Source: Ferrigenium kumadai
GTDB lineage: Bacteria; Pseudomonadota; Gammaproteobacteria; Burkholderiales; Gallionellaceae
Reading direction: 5' to 3'
Assembly (NCBI RefSeq): GCF_018324385.1
Contig: NZ_AP019536.1
Location: forward strand, 2,232,001 to 2,296,000
Length of the DNA stretch: 64,000 nucleotides
Position 1 is the first letter of the stretch. Each line of letters starts with the position of its first letter. Both the position numbers and the translations under genes were made by a program. This document shows positions 30,629 to 39,151 of the stretch, one piece after another. Under the pieces are notes generated by a model. It did not search any database, was not told where the DNA came from, and saw nothing but the letters and a program-made list of their open reading frames with translations.

Positions 30629-31608
30629 CGTCGCACCTCGATCAATGCAGCCGACAAGCGCGCCCACTGCACCTCGTCGCGTGGCAAGCCGAAGCGCAGG
30701 CTGGCAGGCTGTTCGAACAAGCGCGTCAGGATGCCTAGCCTTGCCAGTTGCTCGTGCATGGTCGCGGCATCGTCGCAGTTCACCCACTGGAACAGACCGC
30801 TGCAGCCGGAAGGTGACAGCTTGTGCGCACTCAGCAATTCCGCCAGACGTTGCGATGCCAATGGCAAGGTCTCGCGCGTCGTGCGTTGCCATGCCGTGTC
30901 GCGCAAGGCCAGTGCCGCGACATAGCGCGAGGGGGCGGCGATAGCCCACGGACCGAGCAGTTCGGCGAGCGGCTGCAAAATATTTTCTTCGGCCAGAACG
31001 AACCCGACCCGCGCGCCAGCTAGCCCGAAGAACTTGCCCAGCGAGCGCAGCACGATCAGACCCGGACGCGGGCAAACGGACGCGAGGCTGTGTTCAGGCG
31101 TGGCATCCATGAACGCTTCATCCACGATCAGCCACCCGCCGCGCGCCGCCAGTTTCGCATGCAAATCCAGCAACTCGTCGCGACCGAAAAGATTGCCCGT
31201 GGGATTGTTGGGATTGACGATAACCACGACTTGCGCGTTCTCACCGGCCTGCAGAATTTCAGTCGCGGGCACGCTGACGACGGTATGCCCATGCCGTCGC
31301 CAGGCATGAGCATGCTCCGCATAACATGGCGCAACGAGCGCCACTCTCGACGGTGCACGCAACATCGGCAGGGACTGGATCGCCGCCTGCGAACCGGACA
31401 CTGCCAGCAGTTTCGTTGTTCCGTAATAGCCTTGTGCGGCGGCGTTCAGCTCGTCGTCGTCCTGCGGCAGGCGCTGCCAGACTTCGCCCGGCACTGCGGG
31501 CACCGGCCAACCGTTGGGGTTGATGCCGGTGGACAGGTCCAGCCAGTCGCATTCGGAAATGCCATAGCGCTGCGCCGCCACGCGCAATCTGCCGCCGTGC
31601 TCAAGCAT
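30625..31608 (-). CDS. cobD: L-threonine-O-3-phosphate decarboxylase (aminotransferase class I/II fold)
   Basis: 327 residues of fold-type I PLP enzyme. NPNNPTG near residue 134 and the Schiff-base lysine in [16 protein letters not shown] near 190 are visible. In B12 synthesis it makes (R)-1-amino-2-propanol phosphate, the linker attached by CbiB. The ATG at 31608 is preferred over TTG at 31614 because GAGGTGA sits upstream. It overlaps cbiB by eight bases and its stop overlaps the proposed cbiP ATG. The local sequence resembles histidinol-phosphate aminotransferase, but the operon context decides the call. Confidence 0.92.
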   Translation of the reverse strand: MLEHGGRLRVAAQRYGISECDWLDLSTGINPNGWPVPAVPGEVWQRLPQDDDELNAAAQGYYGTTKLLAVSGSQAAIQSLPMLRAPSRVALVAPCYAEHAHAWRRHGHTVVSVPATEILQAGENAQVVVIVNPNNPTGNLFGRDELLDLHAKLAARGGWLIVDEAFMDATPEHSLASVCPRPGLIVLRSLGKFFGLAGARVGFVLAEENILQPLAELLGPWAIAAPSRYVAALALRDTAWQRTTRETLPLASQRLAELLSAHKLSPSGCSGLFQWVNCDDAATMHEQLARLGILTRLFEQPASLRFGLPRDEVQWARLSAALIEVRR

Positions 31609-32512
31609 GAACAATCACCTCGATGATGAACAGCAGCGCCAGCCACAGCCACACGCCGCGCTGCACCAGCGTGACAGCGCGGTAAATGTCCGCCGCCTGC
31701 GGAGCAACGCCCGCCCCCAGCGATGGACGCAGCTCGGTTGTGCCGTGGTAACTCGCCGCGCCACCCAACAGCAACATCAGGCTGCCCGCGCCGCTCGCCA
31801 TCACCGGCCCCGCGTTCGGGCTGTCCCACGCCGGCGCCTGCTTCCGCCAGCAGCGCAGAGCCGAACGTGCGTTGCCGAGCAGCGCATAGGTCAGCGCGGT
31901 GAGCCTTGCAGGAATGTAGTTGAGCACGTCGTCCACCCGCGCCGCGGCCCAGCCGAAATAAAAATAGCGCGGCGTACGGTAGCCCCACATCGCATCCAGC
32001 GTATTCGCCAGTCGATACAGCAGCGCGCCGGGTGCGCCGAGCAGCGTAAACCAGAACAGCGCGCCGAACACGGCGTCGTTGCCGTTCTCCAGGACCGATT
32101 CGACACCGGCGCGCGCCACATCCTGTTCCTGCATTGCAGCCGTATCGCGGCTGACGATCTCGCCCACACACTGCCTTGCCTGCGGCAGGTCACCCGCGTC
32201 GAGCGCCCCTTTGATGCGACCTGCATGCTCGCTCAGGCTCCGCAGTCCGAGCGAAAAGTACAGTACCAGCACGCCGACGATGAACTGCAAGAATGGCTGT
32301 CGCAACAGGAAGAACGCGATCAACAGGAACGGCGCAATGGCGAGCAGCCAGGCCAGCACACCGCGCAGCCGCGACGCGCCATGAACATTAAGGCGCTGTT
32401 CCAGCCAGGCTGCATAGCGCCCGAAGCCCACCAGCGGATGGAAGCGGCGCGGTTCGCCCAGCAGACGATCGAGCAGCACGGCGCACGCCATCATCAATAC
32501 GGTGCTCAGCAC
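31601..32512 (-). CDS. cbiB: Adenosylcobinamide-phosphate synthase
   Basis: 303 residues, an inner-membrane protein with four to five hydrophobic segments. It carries the family motifs [16 protein letters not shown] near residue 17, [18 protein letters not shown] near 137 and [16 protein letters not shown] near 191. It joins adenosylcobyric acid with aminopropanol(-phosphate). The start is GTG at 32512, just inside the bluB end (7-base overlap). It is coupled downstream to cobD, which supplies its second substrate. Confidence 0.93.
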   Translation of the reverse strand: MLSTVLMMACAVLLDRLLGEPRRFHPLVGFGRYAAWLEQRLNVHGASRLRGVLAWLLAIAPFLLIAFFLLRQPFLQFIVGVLVLYFSLGLRSLSEHAGRIKGALDAGDLPQARQCVGEIVSRDTAAMQEQDVARAGVESVLENGNDAVFGALFWFTLLGAPGALLYRLANTLDAMWGYRTPRYFYFGWAAARVDDVLNYIPARLTALTYALLGNARSALRCWRKQAPAWDSPNAGPVMASGAGSLMLLLGGAASYHGTTELRPSLGAGVAPQAADIYRAVTLVQRGVWLWLALLFIIEVIVHA

Positions 32513-33165
32513 GGTTCGCTCCAGCGGTCCTGCATCAGCAACTCGTGCAGCGGCCGCCCTTGGCGCCAGTTCAATTGCTCAAGCATCGGGCGCGTGTAAA
32601 ACTCCCGCACCGGTCCGAGGCACAGCAATGCCATCGGCTTGGCCCCCAGAGGAAGGTCAAGCAATTTGCCCAGCCGCACAGGATCGAACAACGACACCCA
32701 GCCCATGCCGAGATTCTCCGCGCGTGCCGCCAGCCAAAGGTTCTGGATCGCGCACGCCACCGAGCACAACGCCATTTCCTGCGGCATGGTGCGCCGCCCG
32801 AACAGCGTTCCGTCGTCCGGCGCCAGCACAGCCACCAGCAGCTCGGCGCATTCGCGGATGCCTTCCACTTTCAGACGCAGGAACTCCGCCTCGCGCTCGC
32901 CCATGCCCTGTGCGGTCAGGCCGCGTTCTTCATCCACCAGCGCGGCGATAGATGCACGCATCGCCGCATCACGCACGCGGATGAAACGCCAAGGCTGCAT
33001 CAAGCCGACGGAGGGCGCGTGATGTGCTGCCTCGAGCACACGTTGCAGCACAGCCTCGTCGACCGGAACACCGGAAAGGAAGTGGCGCATGTCGCGCCGC
33101 GCGTGCAGCACGCGGTATAGCGTCTCGCGCTCCACTTCAGAGAAATGCTCCGGGAAGGTGTTCAT
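32506..33165 (-). CDS. bluB: 5,6-dimethylbenzimidazole synthase (flavin destructase)
   Basis: 219 residues with nitroreductase fold. [20 protein letters not shown] near the N-terminus, [15 protein letters not shown] near 48 and [13 protein letters not shown] near 153 match BluB, including the substrate-facing SVGLMQPW segment. It cleaves reduced FMN with oxygen to give the lower ligand of B12, so it indicates oxygen-dependent DMB synthesis. The ATG at 33165 overlaps the cbiA stop (ATGA). Confidence 0.92.
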   Translation of the reverse strand: MNTFPEHFSEVERETLYRVLHARRDMRHFLSGVPVDEAVLQRVLEAAHHAPSVGLMQPWRFIRVRDAAMRASIAALVDEERGLTAQGMGEREAEFLRLKVEGIRECAELLVAVLAPDDGTLFGRRTMPQEMALCSVACAIQNLWLAARAENLGMGWVSLFDPVRLGKLLDLPLGAKPMALLCLGPVREFYTRPMLEQLNWRQGRPLHELLMQDRWSEPC

Positions 33166-34457
33166 GGCAAAAGCAATTGCGCGACAGCCGCCGGATTGGA
33201 GGGAAAGTAGAAATGCACATAACTCGCGGTCAGACGCTTGCTGCGGTATACCGGCTCCTGCAGCGTGCCGCCGTTCGGGCACGCGCCGTGCGCGATAGGC
33301 GCGTGGCAGGTCTGCATCTGCGAGTAATGGAAGCTGTGGCCGCGTAGCGTGCCCTCGGTCAGCGTCACACTTTGCAGAGCCAGCGCCGCCAGTCTTTTCC
33401 CGACCTGCGCCTGGCCCAGCAGGATGCCGCTCATCGTTGCCTCTTGGCCGTCGCTGTCGCGCAGGCTCTCCAGCAGGTACAGCATGCCGCCGCACTCCGC
33501 GAGCATCGGCTTGGCCGCCGCATGGTGCGCGCGCAGCGCGTCGCGCATGGGCTGGTTGTCCTGCAGTTCCGCCAGATGCAGCTCGGGGTAGCCGCCGGGC
33601 AGGTATACGCTGTCCGCCTCTGGCAGCGCTTCATCGCGCAACGGCGAGAAGAACACCAGTTCCGCCCCCAATGACTCGAGGCAATCGAGGTTGGCCGGAT
33701 AGATGAACGAGAATGCCTCGTCGCGTGCCACAGCGATGCGCACCCCGCGCAACGCGCCCTGTGCACTGGTGTCTTGCGCGGGACAGTCGAAGCTGATCGA
33801 GGGAATCGGATGAATCGCATCCTGCCACTGCAGGGCCTCGGCAGCAGCGTCGAGGCGCGCATCCAGGTTCTCGATTTCGGCCGCGTGTAACAGGCCGAGG
33901 TGACGGCTCGGCAGCTCGCAAGCCACATCTCGCGGCAAAGCGGCGAGCAAGGGCGTATCGGTTTGCGACGGCAGCAGCATGCCGGCATGGCGCGCGGAGC
34001 CTACGCGATTCGCAACCACTCCGAAGAAGGGAAGGTCGGCACGATAGTGACGCAAGCCGAACGCCACGGCGGCGAACGTCTGTGCCATGGCGGAAGCATC
34101 GATCACGGCGAGCACCGGAATGCCAAACAGCTGCGCCAGATCGGCGCTGCACGGCTGGCCGTCGAATAGCCCCATCACCCCCTCGATCAGGATCAGGTCT
34201 GCGTCGGCGGCCGCTTCGTACAACAGCTGTCGGCAATGCGCCTCGCCGACCATCCACAGGTCCAACTGATAGACGGGATGGCCAGAGGCCCGCTGCAGGA
34301 TCAGCGGGTCCAGGAAATCGGGGCCCACCTTGAACACGCGGACGCGCTTGCCGCCTCTGCCGAAATGACGCGCCAGCGCAGCCGTGACGGTGGTCTTGCC
34401 CTGGTTGGATGCGGCAGCGCTGACCAGCAGCGCCGGGCAGCTGCGCGAAGGATTCAC
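33162..34457 (-). CDS. cbiA: Cobyrinic acid a,c-diamide synthase
   Basis: 431 residues. The N-terminal P-loop region is LLVSAAASNQGKTTVTAAL. The C-terminal glutamine amidotransferase domain has PMLAECGGMLYL with its nucleophile cysteine, and a final HFYFPSNP. It amidates the a and c side chains of cobyrinate. The start is GTG at 34457, overlapping the cobA stop (GTGA). The open frame upstream is an antisense-like artefact of cobA. The symbol cobB is also used. Its presence means the cell can start from cobyrinic acid, upstream of cobinamide salvage. Confidence 0.92.
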   Translation of the reverse strand: MNPSRSCPALLVSAAASNQGKTTVTAALARHFGRGGKRVRVFKVGPDFLDPLILQRASGHPVYQLDLWMVGEAHCRQLLYEAAADADLILIEGVMGLFDGQPCSADLAQLFGIPVLAVIDASAMAQTFAAVAFGLRHYRADLPFFGVVANRVGSARHAGMLLPSQTDTPLLAALPRDVACELPSRHLGLLHAAEIENLDARLDAAAEALQWQDAIHPIPSISFDCPAQDTSAQGALRGVRIAVARDEAFSFIYPANLDCLESLGAELVFFSPLRDEALPEADSVYLPGGYPELHLAELQDNQPMRDALRAHHAAAKPMLAECGGMLYLLESLRDSDGQEATMSGILLGQAQVGKRLAALALQSVTLTEGTLRGHSFHYSQMQTCHAPIAHGACPNGGTLQEPVYRSKRLTASYVHFYFPSNPAAVAQLLLP

Positions 34458-35062
34458 AGCTCGACGCCCTGCTGCGCGCGTATGCCCGCCTGAAAGGCAT
34501 GCTTGACCAGATGCATGTCGGTAACGGTATCGGCGTAGTCGATCAGCGCGTCGGGCGCCCCGCGCCCGGTGATGACCACATGCTGCGCGGCGGGCCGTGC
34601 GCGCAGTGCGGCGAGCACATCGTCCACTGCCACGTAGCCCAGCTTCAGCGCGATATTGAGTTCGTCCAGCAGCACCAGCGCGATGCCGGGGTTGCGCAAC
34701 ATGCCGCCGGCCACCGCCCAAGCGGCCTGGGCCGCGGCAGTGTCACGTGCGCGGTCCTGTGTCTCCCAGGTAAAGCCCTCGCCCATCACGTGGTACTCGA
34801 CTTCCGGAAAGCGCCGGAAGAAGGCTTCCTCGCCGGTGGTGGAACTGCCCTTGATGAACTGGACCACCCCGACACGCATGCCGTGTCCCAGCGCGCGCGC
34901 AACCATGCCGAAACCCGCGGTGCTCTTGCCCTTGCCGTTGCCGGTATTGACCACGACTACCCCGCGTTCGACGGCGGCAGAGGCGATCTTCGCATCGACG
35001 ACCGCCTTCTGGCGCGCCATCCGCGCTCGGTGGCGCTCGTCGCGCTCAGCCTCGGAGGTCAT
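34454..35062 (-). CDS. cobA: Cob(I)yrinic acid a,c-diamide adenosyltransferase (CobA/CobO/BtuR type)
   Basis: 202 residues with P-loop TGNGKGKSTAGFG near residue 40 and LVLLDELNIALKLGY near 130, typical of the CobA/CobO/BtuR family. It transfers adenosyl from ATP to Co(I) corrinoids, both for biosynthesis and salvage. The basic N-terminal segment is a usual feature. The ATG at 35062 overlaps the btuM stop (ATGA), so the transporter and the adenosyltransferase are translationally coupled. Confidence 0.93.
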   Translation of the reverse strand: MTSEAERDERHRARMARQKAVVDAKIASAAVERGVVVVNTGNGKGKSTAGFGMVARALGHGMRVGVVQFIKGSSTTGEEAFFRRFPEVEYHVMGEGFTWETQDRARDTAAAQAAWAVAGGMLRNPGIALVLLDELNIALKLGYVAVDDVLAALRARPAAQHVVITGRGAPDALIDYADTVTDMHLVKHAFQAGIRAQQGVEL

Positions 35063-35631
35063 TGCGCGGCGGTGGAAGCCTGGCGCTGGGAGATCACGAG
35101 CGCCACATGGATCAGCGCTGCGCAGCCCAGGTACAGCGCAGCATTACCCAGGCTGTAGGGGAAGTATTGCGCCAGACGCGAACCGAACTCGGCCAGCGTA
35201 GGTTCGGCGAAACGGCCACCGAGGAAGTAGAAGCCGCCGCTGGAGATCAACTCGCATGCGGAAATTCCCACTGTCGCGGCACCCGCGAACAGCGGCAGCG
35301 TACGCAGGTTGAACTGGTAGCGTGCGGCATACCAGCGACCGGCCAGCCACAGCACGGAATAGGCGGGCAACAGCAGTGCATAGGCAGGAGTCACGCAAAA
35401 ATCGCTGACACCGAAGTGGGTGATGGCGAGGTAGTCGATCACCGCGGCCTGCGCCAGGAACAGCGGCAGCAGGCTGCGCCGCGCGGCGTAGAAACCCAGC
35501 AGGAAGAAGATCGCCCACGACGCATCGGGCAGATGGGTCGTCGTCGCGAGATGGTGGCCGCGGGTCGCCCACATCACCGCGGATAGCGCCACGACGAGAA
35601 CGGTGGTGTTGCGTTTGGAAAGACTGAACAT
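35059..35631 (-). CDS. btuM: BtuM-type solitary ECF S-component, predicted cobalamin transporter
   Basis: 190 residues with about six hydrophobic segments. DASWAIFFLLGFYAARRS occupies 36-53, and Cys79 sits in VSDFCVTPAY. BtuM of Thiobacillus denitrificans, a betaproteobacterial S-component without an ECF module, uses an invariant cysteine at about this position to coordinate cobalt and decyanate cobalamin. The matching length, Cys position, neighbouring btuB and cobA, and riboswitch control make this a strong call. I did not align it. AAGGAG precedes the ATG. No ecfA or ecfT genes are in the window. Confidence 0.82.
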   Translation of the reverse strand: MFSLSKRNTTVLVVALSAVMWATRGHHLATTTHLPDASWAIFFLLGFYAARRSLLPLFLAQAAVIDYLAITHFGVSDFCVTPAYALLLPAYSVLWLAGRWYAARYQFNLRTLPLFAGAATVGISACELISSGGFYFLGGRFAEPTLAEFGSRLAQYFPYSLGNAALYLGCAALIHVALVISQRQASTAAQ

Positions 35632-35696
35632 GTTGGCTCCTTAAAGTTAAGCGGGAAGGAACGGCTGCCTCGCTGCCCCTGCCCGCATTTTACCGT

Positions 35697-37523
35697 TTAC
35701 GGCTGATAATTGATGCCCACGAACAGCGTACGCCCCAATGGGTTGTAGCCGTGCGCAGTGGCATCGTTCTGGTTGGTGAAATTGGCCGCGCTAAGCGACA
35801 GCTTCCACGCCTTGTCGATGGCGTAGCTGGCAGTCAGATTCAGCGCGTCGTAGCCGGGCAGGACTACACGGCGCACCGGAAAGGCCGTGATATGGCTGTC
35901 CTCGCGCGCATCGCTGTGCAGCCATTCGCCGCCGATCTGCCAGGCACCGAACCGTTGCGACACCCCCAGACTGGAATGCAGCCGGGCACGACGGACGAGT
36001 TGCTGGCCGGTGACCGCGTCGCGCGGATTCTGCGACGTCAGCGCGGCCTTGATGCCGGTGTCGCCGAACTGCCCGGCATAGCTCAGCTCGACGCCGTCGA
36101 TGCGCGCCTGATTGAGGTTTACCGGCGTGGGCGCATAAACGACCAAATCGCGCACGTGGTTGTCGAAATACACGACATCGACCTGCTGGCTGCCCACCGA
36201 GTAGTGGAGTCCTGCCTCGGCACTGCGCGCACGCTCGGGACGCAGCGCCGGGTTGCCGAAGGCGGGGAAATAGAGCTCGTTGAAGGTGGGGGCCTTGAAG
36301 GCGGTGCTGTAGCTTGCCGTGGCACGCCACGCATCGCTGAACGAGTAGCCGTAGCCGAGCAGCCCGGTGCTTGGAGCGCCGAACTGGGCGCTGCGGTCCT
36401 CACGCAGGTTGGCCTGCAGCTGGTGCGCGCCAAAGTTTCCGGTGTAGCCGGCAAAGAGGCTGTTTACGTTGCGCCGCGTCTGAGCAAAAGCCTTGTCGGC
36501 GGTCACTACCTGAGCCAGGTGTTCGGCCCCCAGCAGGAGCTGGCTTCCGTCCCCGACCTGCACGGTGTTCTGCCAGGATATCTGGCGTTGGGTAGTCTTG
36601 TAATGTCCGCCCACCAAAGGCAAGCCGTTCTTGTAATCCTGATAATCGTCCACCCCTTGCGCCAGCTGCACCCGGCTTTGCCAGATGTCGCTGAAGCGGT
36701 TGTCGGACGACAGCGAAAACTTGCTCACCCCCGCAGTGTTCGTATTGAGATCGGTCGCTACGCCAAAGGCGCTGTCATACTGGTTGCGACCCCGGCTGCC
36801 GAACAGTGTGGCAGACAGACTGTGGTCCGCATTGAACGCATGACGGACATTCGCCGACAAGCTGGCATTGCGGTAGCCATCGCGGTCCGGATTGGCCTTG
36901 GGAGCAACCGCCGGGTCGATCGCGGACACGCCGTCGGTCTTGAATGCGGAAAGCTGAACATTGAAATCCGTAGCCTCCACCGCGCCGCCGAAACCTGCGC
37001 TCATGCGTTGGGTTCCCGGGTTGCCCGCGCCGCCGCCGAGATTGAAATGAGGCGCACCGCGCCCGCGCCTGGTGAATATCTGCACCACGCCGCCGATCGC
37101 CTCCGAGCCATACAGACTGCTGACATTGCCACGCACCACTTCGATGCGCTCGATCTGGTCCAGCATCAGCTCCTGGATCGAGGTCATGCCGTTGGTGGCC
37201 GAATTGATGCGCACACCGTCCAGCAACACCACTACCTCGGTCTGGCTGCTGCCGCGCAGGTAAAGCGCGGACGTCTTGCCAAATCCGCCAGTCCGGGAGA
37301 TTTCCACACCGGCCATGCTGCGCAATATCGACGGCACATCAACCGCCTGCGACGATCTTATTTCCTGTTGAGTGATGACGGTCGTGCTGCTCAACGACTG
37401 TTTCAGCGGCTGGGCGATGCGGGTAGCCGTCACCACGATCTCGTCTGGAACATCGTCCGCTGCGGCGCACGACAAGGGAGAAACCGCACAGAGGATGGCG
37501 GCGAATAACCTGTTTTGTTTCAT
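35697..37523 (-). CDS. btuB: TonB-dependent vitamin B12 / corrinoid receptor BtuB
   Basis: 608 residues. The signal peptide is followed by a TonB box (PDEIVVTATR at residues 26-35). The plug domain has the SSLYGSEAIGGVVQIFTRR segment, and a beta-barrel ends in the typical aromatic-rich terminus (GRTLFVGINYQP). It would import corrinoids across the outer membrane and hand them to a periplasmic or inner-membrane carrier, here probably BtuM. No btuF, btuC or btuD is in the window. It is the first gene of the operon, 132 bases downstream of the riboswitch aptamer. Confidence 0.93.
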   Translation of the reverse strand: MKQNRLFAAILCAVSPLSCAAADDVPDEIVVTATRIAQPLKQSLSSTTVITQQEIRSSQAVDVPSILRSMAGVEISRTGGFGKTSALYLRGSSQTEVVVLLDGVRINSATNGMTSIQELMLDQIERIEVVRGNVSSLYGSEAIGGVVQIFTRRGRGAPHFNLGGGAGNPGTQRMSAGFGGAVEATDFNVQLSAFKTDGVSAIDPAVAPKANPDRDGYRNASLSANVRHAFNADHSLSATLFGSRGRNQYDSAFGVATDLNTNTAGVSKFSLSSDNRFSDIWQSRVQLAQGVDDYQDYKNGLPLVGGHYKTTQRQISWQNTVQVGDGSQLLLGAEHLAQVVTADKAFAQTRRNVNSLFAGYTGNFGAHQLQANLREDRSAQFGAPSTGLLGYGYSFSDAWRATASYSTAFKAPTFNELYFPAFGNPALRPERARSAEAGLHYSVGSQQVDVVYFDNHVRDLVVYAPTPVNLNQARIDGVELSYAGQFGDTGIKAALTSQNPRDAVTGQQLVRRARLHSSLGVSQRFGAWQIGGEWLHSDAREDSHITAFPVRRVVLPGYDALNLTASYAIDKAWKLSLSAANFTNQNDATAHGYNPLGRTLFVGINYQP

Positions 37524-37530
37524 CTAAGCG

Positions 37531-37644
37531 TTCCTGAAATGCTCCAAGGATCCCCGTTGGAACGTTGCAAATCAGGAAAGCCGCAGAAGGCGGACAGCGG
37601 CAGACGCCGCAAAGATACCGTCCATGCGCCGCCCGCAGCATTTC
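37531..37644 (-). promoter_or_regulatory. Candidate expression platform of the btuB riboswitch
   Basis: In the minus-strand leader, GAAATGCT (37637-37644) is exactly complementary to AGCATTTC (37536-37543), which directly precedes the btuB Shine-Dalgarno CAGGAA. A competing hairpin, CCTGAA-gcatgg-TTCAGG, overlaps the first element and follows the aptamer. Mutually exclusive pairing near the ribosome site suggests control of translation. This is inferred from base pairing only. Confidence 0.45.
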
Positions 37645-37654
37645 CTGAACCATG

Positions 37655-37833
37655 CTTCAGGCCGGTATCCGGGCTCGCAAGTCTTGATCTGCCGCCTTCC
37701 CATGATCGCTCACAGTGGCATGATGGCAAATCCGCACTCGCTTACCGTTGCGGGGGCAGCACAGGCATCGGGAACGTCCCTCACCTGTTTCCCGTTTAAC
37801 CCGGCGGCATTGCCTGCCGGGCACCTAGAAGCG
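37655..37833 (-). promoter_or_regulatory. Cobalamin riboswitch controlling btuB and the cob operon
   Basis: Read on the minus strand, the leader has the standard order of B12-aptamer elements: GGTGCC near the 5' end, then GGGAA and CAGGTGAGGGACGTTCCCG, then CTGCCCCCGCAACGGTAAGC. The B12 box GCCACTGT follows at 37712-37719, then GGGAAGGC, and the closing GAGCCCGGATACCGGCC. High adenosylcobalamin would be expected to shut down expression of the ten genes downstream. The boundaries are approximate. Confidence 0.95.
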
Positions 37834-37839
37834 GCAAGC

Positions 37840-37870
37840 ACTTTACCACAGACATCCACTGCCTCACCAA
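37840..37870 (-). promoter_or_regulatory. Probable promoter of the cobalamin operon
   Basis: An extended -10, TGGTAAAGT, with hexamer at 37840-37845 sits just before the riboswitch. TTGGTG at 37865-37870 is a possible -35 with a long 19-base spacer. Transcription would start near 37833. The divergent zapA promoter lies about 40 bases further on. Confidence 0.45.
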
Positions 37871-37911
37871 ACGGCGACTCATAAAGCGCTTGCAGAAGGC
37901 GCCCTTACCGT

Positions 37912-37941
37912 TTGACTCGTCAGCGCTTTTCAAACTATAGT
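37912..37941 (+). promoter_or_regulatory. Strong sigma-70-type promoter of the zapA operon, apparently leaderless
   Basis: TTGACT at 37912-37917, 18 bases, then TATAGT at 37936-37941. The start of transcription would fall at about 37947-37949, that is, on the ATG of the next gene at 37948. No Shine-Dalgarno sequence precedes that ATG. Confidence 0.7.
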
Positions 37942-37947
37942 CACCAG

Positions 37948-38148
37948 ATGGAAAATGAACTGAACGCACTGGAAGGAAAGCTTGCGCATCTGATACAGAT
38001 CAGCGGCGAGCTGCGTGCGGAGAATCACCGCCTGCGCCAGGAGTTGGCGCACGCTCTCAGCAACAATCGCCAGTGCAACGACAAGATGGAAACGGCAAAA
38101 GCACGGCTGGAAAAGCTGCTGCTCACTCTCCCGGAAGAACAAGCATGA
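37948..38148 (+). CDS. Small coiled-coil protein upstream of zapA (TIGR02449-like, ZapB-like)
   Basis: 66 residues, almost entirely helical with heptad-type Leu spacing (ELNALEGKLAHLIQISGEL at residues 3-21). It resembles the short coiled-coil proteins found directly before zapA in many beta- and gammaproteobacteria, which are compared to ZapB. A role beside ZapA at the division ring is an inference from position. The start is ATG at 37948; an upstream TTG would lie inside the -35 hexamer. Its stop overlaps zapA (ATGA). Confidence 0.8.
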   Translation: MENELNALEGKLAHLIQISGELRAENHRLRQELAHALSNNRQCNDKMETAKARLEKLLLTLPEEQA

Positions 38149-38456
38149 GCGGCACGGTCAAAACGCTGGACATCAAGATTCTCGACCGCGAATTGCGCGT
38201 CGCCTGCCCCGAGGAAGAGCGCGGCGAACTGCTCGATTCGGTCGCTTATCTGGACAGAAAAATGCGCGAGATCCGCGATGCAGGCAAGATCGCCAGCGTC
38301 GAGCGCATCGCCATCATGGCCGCGCTCAACATCACCCACGAACTGCTCTCGGTCAAGGTCGGCAAAGGCGTTGACCTCGCCGACTTTAAGCGTAGAATAA
38401 GTGCCATGGAGACAGCAATTGATAAGGCGTTAGCCGAGCAAGATACGCTGTTCTAG
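38145..38456 (+). CDS. zapA: Cell division protein ZapA
   Basis: 103 residues. The N-terminal globular part (VKTLDIKILDRELRVACPEE) and SVAYLDRKMREIRDAGKI near 33-50 are the ZapA signature, and a C-terminal coiled coil follows. ZapA bundles FtsZ protofilaments; ftsZ lies at 60.5 kb here. It is coupled to the preceding coiled-coil gene by ATGA overlap. 6S RNA follows, as in many proteobacteria. Confidence 0.93.
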   Translation: MSGTVKTLDIKILDRELRVACPEEERGELLDSVAYLDRKMREIRDAGKIASVERIAIMAALNITHELLSVKVGKGVDLADFKRRISAMETAIDKALAEQDTLF

Positions 38457-38458
38457 GT

Positions 38459-38637
38459 TGTCCCCTGCGGTGCTCGTGAGGCTCATAATTCTTTGAACCA
38501 ATAAGCAATGCTTAAGGCCGCGACCCTCAATGTTACTGTTGTGCGCGTCCCTCGTGGACGTACCTGATGTAACCGGGAACCGGCCCTCTTGAACTCAGGT
38601 TCAAGATATTGAGTCAACGGCACAGGCGGGGGGCTTT
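38459..38637 (+). ncRNA. ssrS: 6S RNA
   Basis: The gap after zapA holds no ORF but a long imperfect hairpin. The 5' arm CCCCTGCGGTGCTCG near 38463 pairs with the 3' arm ending CACAGGCGGGGGG near 38634. The central unpaired region includes TTGAACCAATAAGCAATGC near 38492-38510, resembling the promoter-mimicking bubble of 6S RNA. The zapA-ssrS order is conserved in proteobacteria. 6S RNA binds sigma-70 RNA polymerase in stationary phase. The ends are estimated from pairing. Confidence 0.85.
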
Positions 38638-38643
38638 ATTCCA

Positions 38644-38672
38644 GTGCGACCTTTCGGGGTCGCACTTTTTAT
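38644..38672 (+). terminator. Rho-independent terminator after 6S RNA
   Basis: An 8-bp stem, GTGCGACC (38644-38651) with GGTCGCAC (38658-38665), is followed by TTTTTATTT. It would end the zapA-ssrS transcription unit just before the EVE-domain gene. Confidence 0.88.
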
Positions 38673-38687
38673 TTGCGGACCTGAAAC

Positions 38688-39149
38688 ATGCGCTACTGGC
38701 TGATGAAATCAGAACCTTCCGATTGCAGCATCGACGACCTCGCCGCGATGCCGAACCAGACCGTGGCCTGGTACGGAGTGCGCAATTATCAGGCGCGTAA
38801 TTTCATGCGCAACCAGATGAGCGTCGGCGACGGCGTGCTGTTCTACCATTCCAACTGCAAGGAGCCGGGCATCGCTGGTATAGCAAAGGTCAGCGCGCTC
38901 GCCTATCCCGACGCGACGCAGTTCGATTCGAAAAGCAAATACTTCGATCCGAAAGCCACGCATGAACAACCGCGCTGGTTCAACGTCGACGTGCAACTGG
39001 TAAAGAAGATTCCGCTGATTCCGCTCGACGAGTTGCGCCGCCATCCGGAACTGGCCGACATGCGCACGCTGCAGCGAGGCAACCGCCTGTCCATCACGCC
39101 GCTCGATCCGGCGGAGTGGGCGTTCATCACGAACCGGCTGGTGCACTGA
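38688..39149 (+). CDS. EVE-domain protein (thymocyte nuclear protein 1-like)
   Basis: 153 residues, one EVE domain: WLMKSEPSDCSIDDL at 4-18, VAWYGVRNYQARNFMR at 26-41 and VGDGVLFYHSNCKEPGIAGI near 46-65. The fold is related to PUA/YTH domains and is thought to bind modified nucleobases in DNA or RNA. No restriction genes are adjacent. It lies immediately downstream of the 6S RNA terminator, and tsup follows two bases after its stop. Confidence 0.9.
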   Translation: MRYWLMKSEPSDCSIDDLAAMPNQTVAWYGVRNYQARNFMRNQMSVGDGVLFYHSNCKEPGIAGIAKVSALAYPDATQFDSKSKYFDPKATHEQPRWFNVDVQLVKKIPLIPLDELRRHPELADMRTLQRGNRLSITPLDPAEWAFITNRLVH

Positions 39150-39151
39150 TA

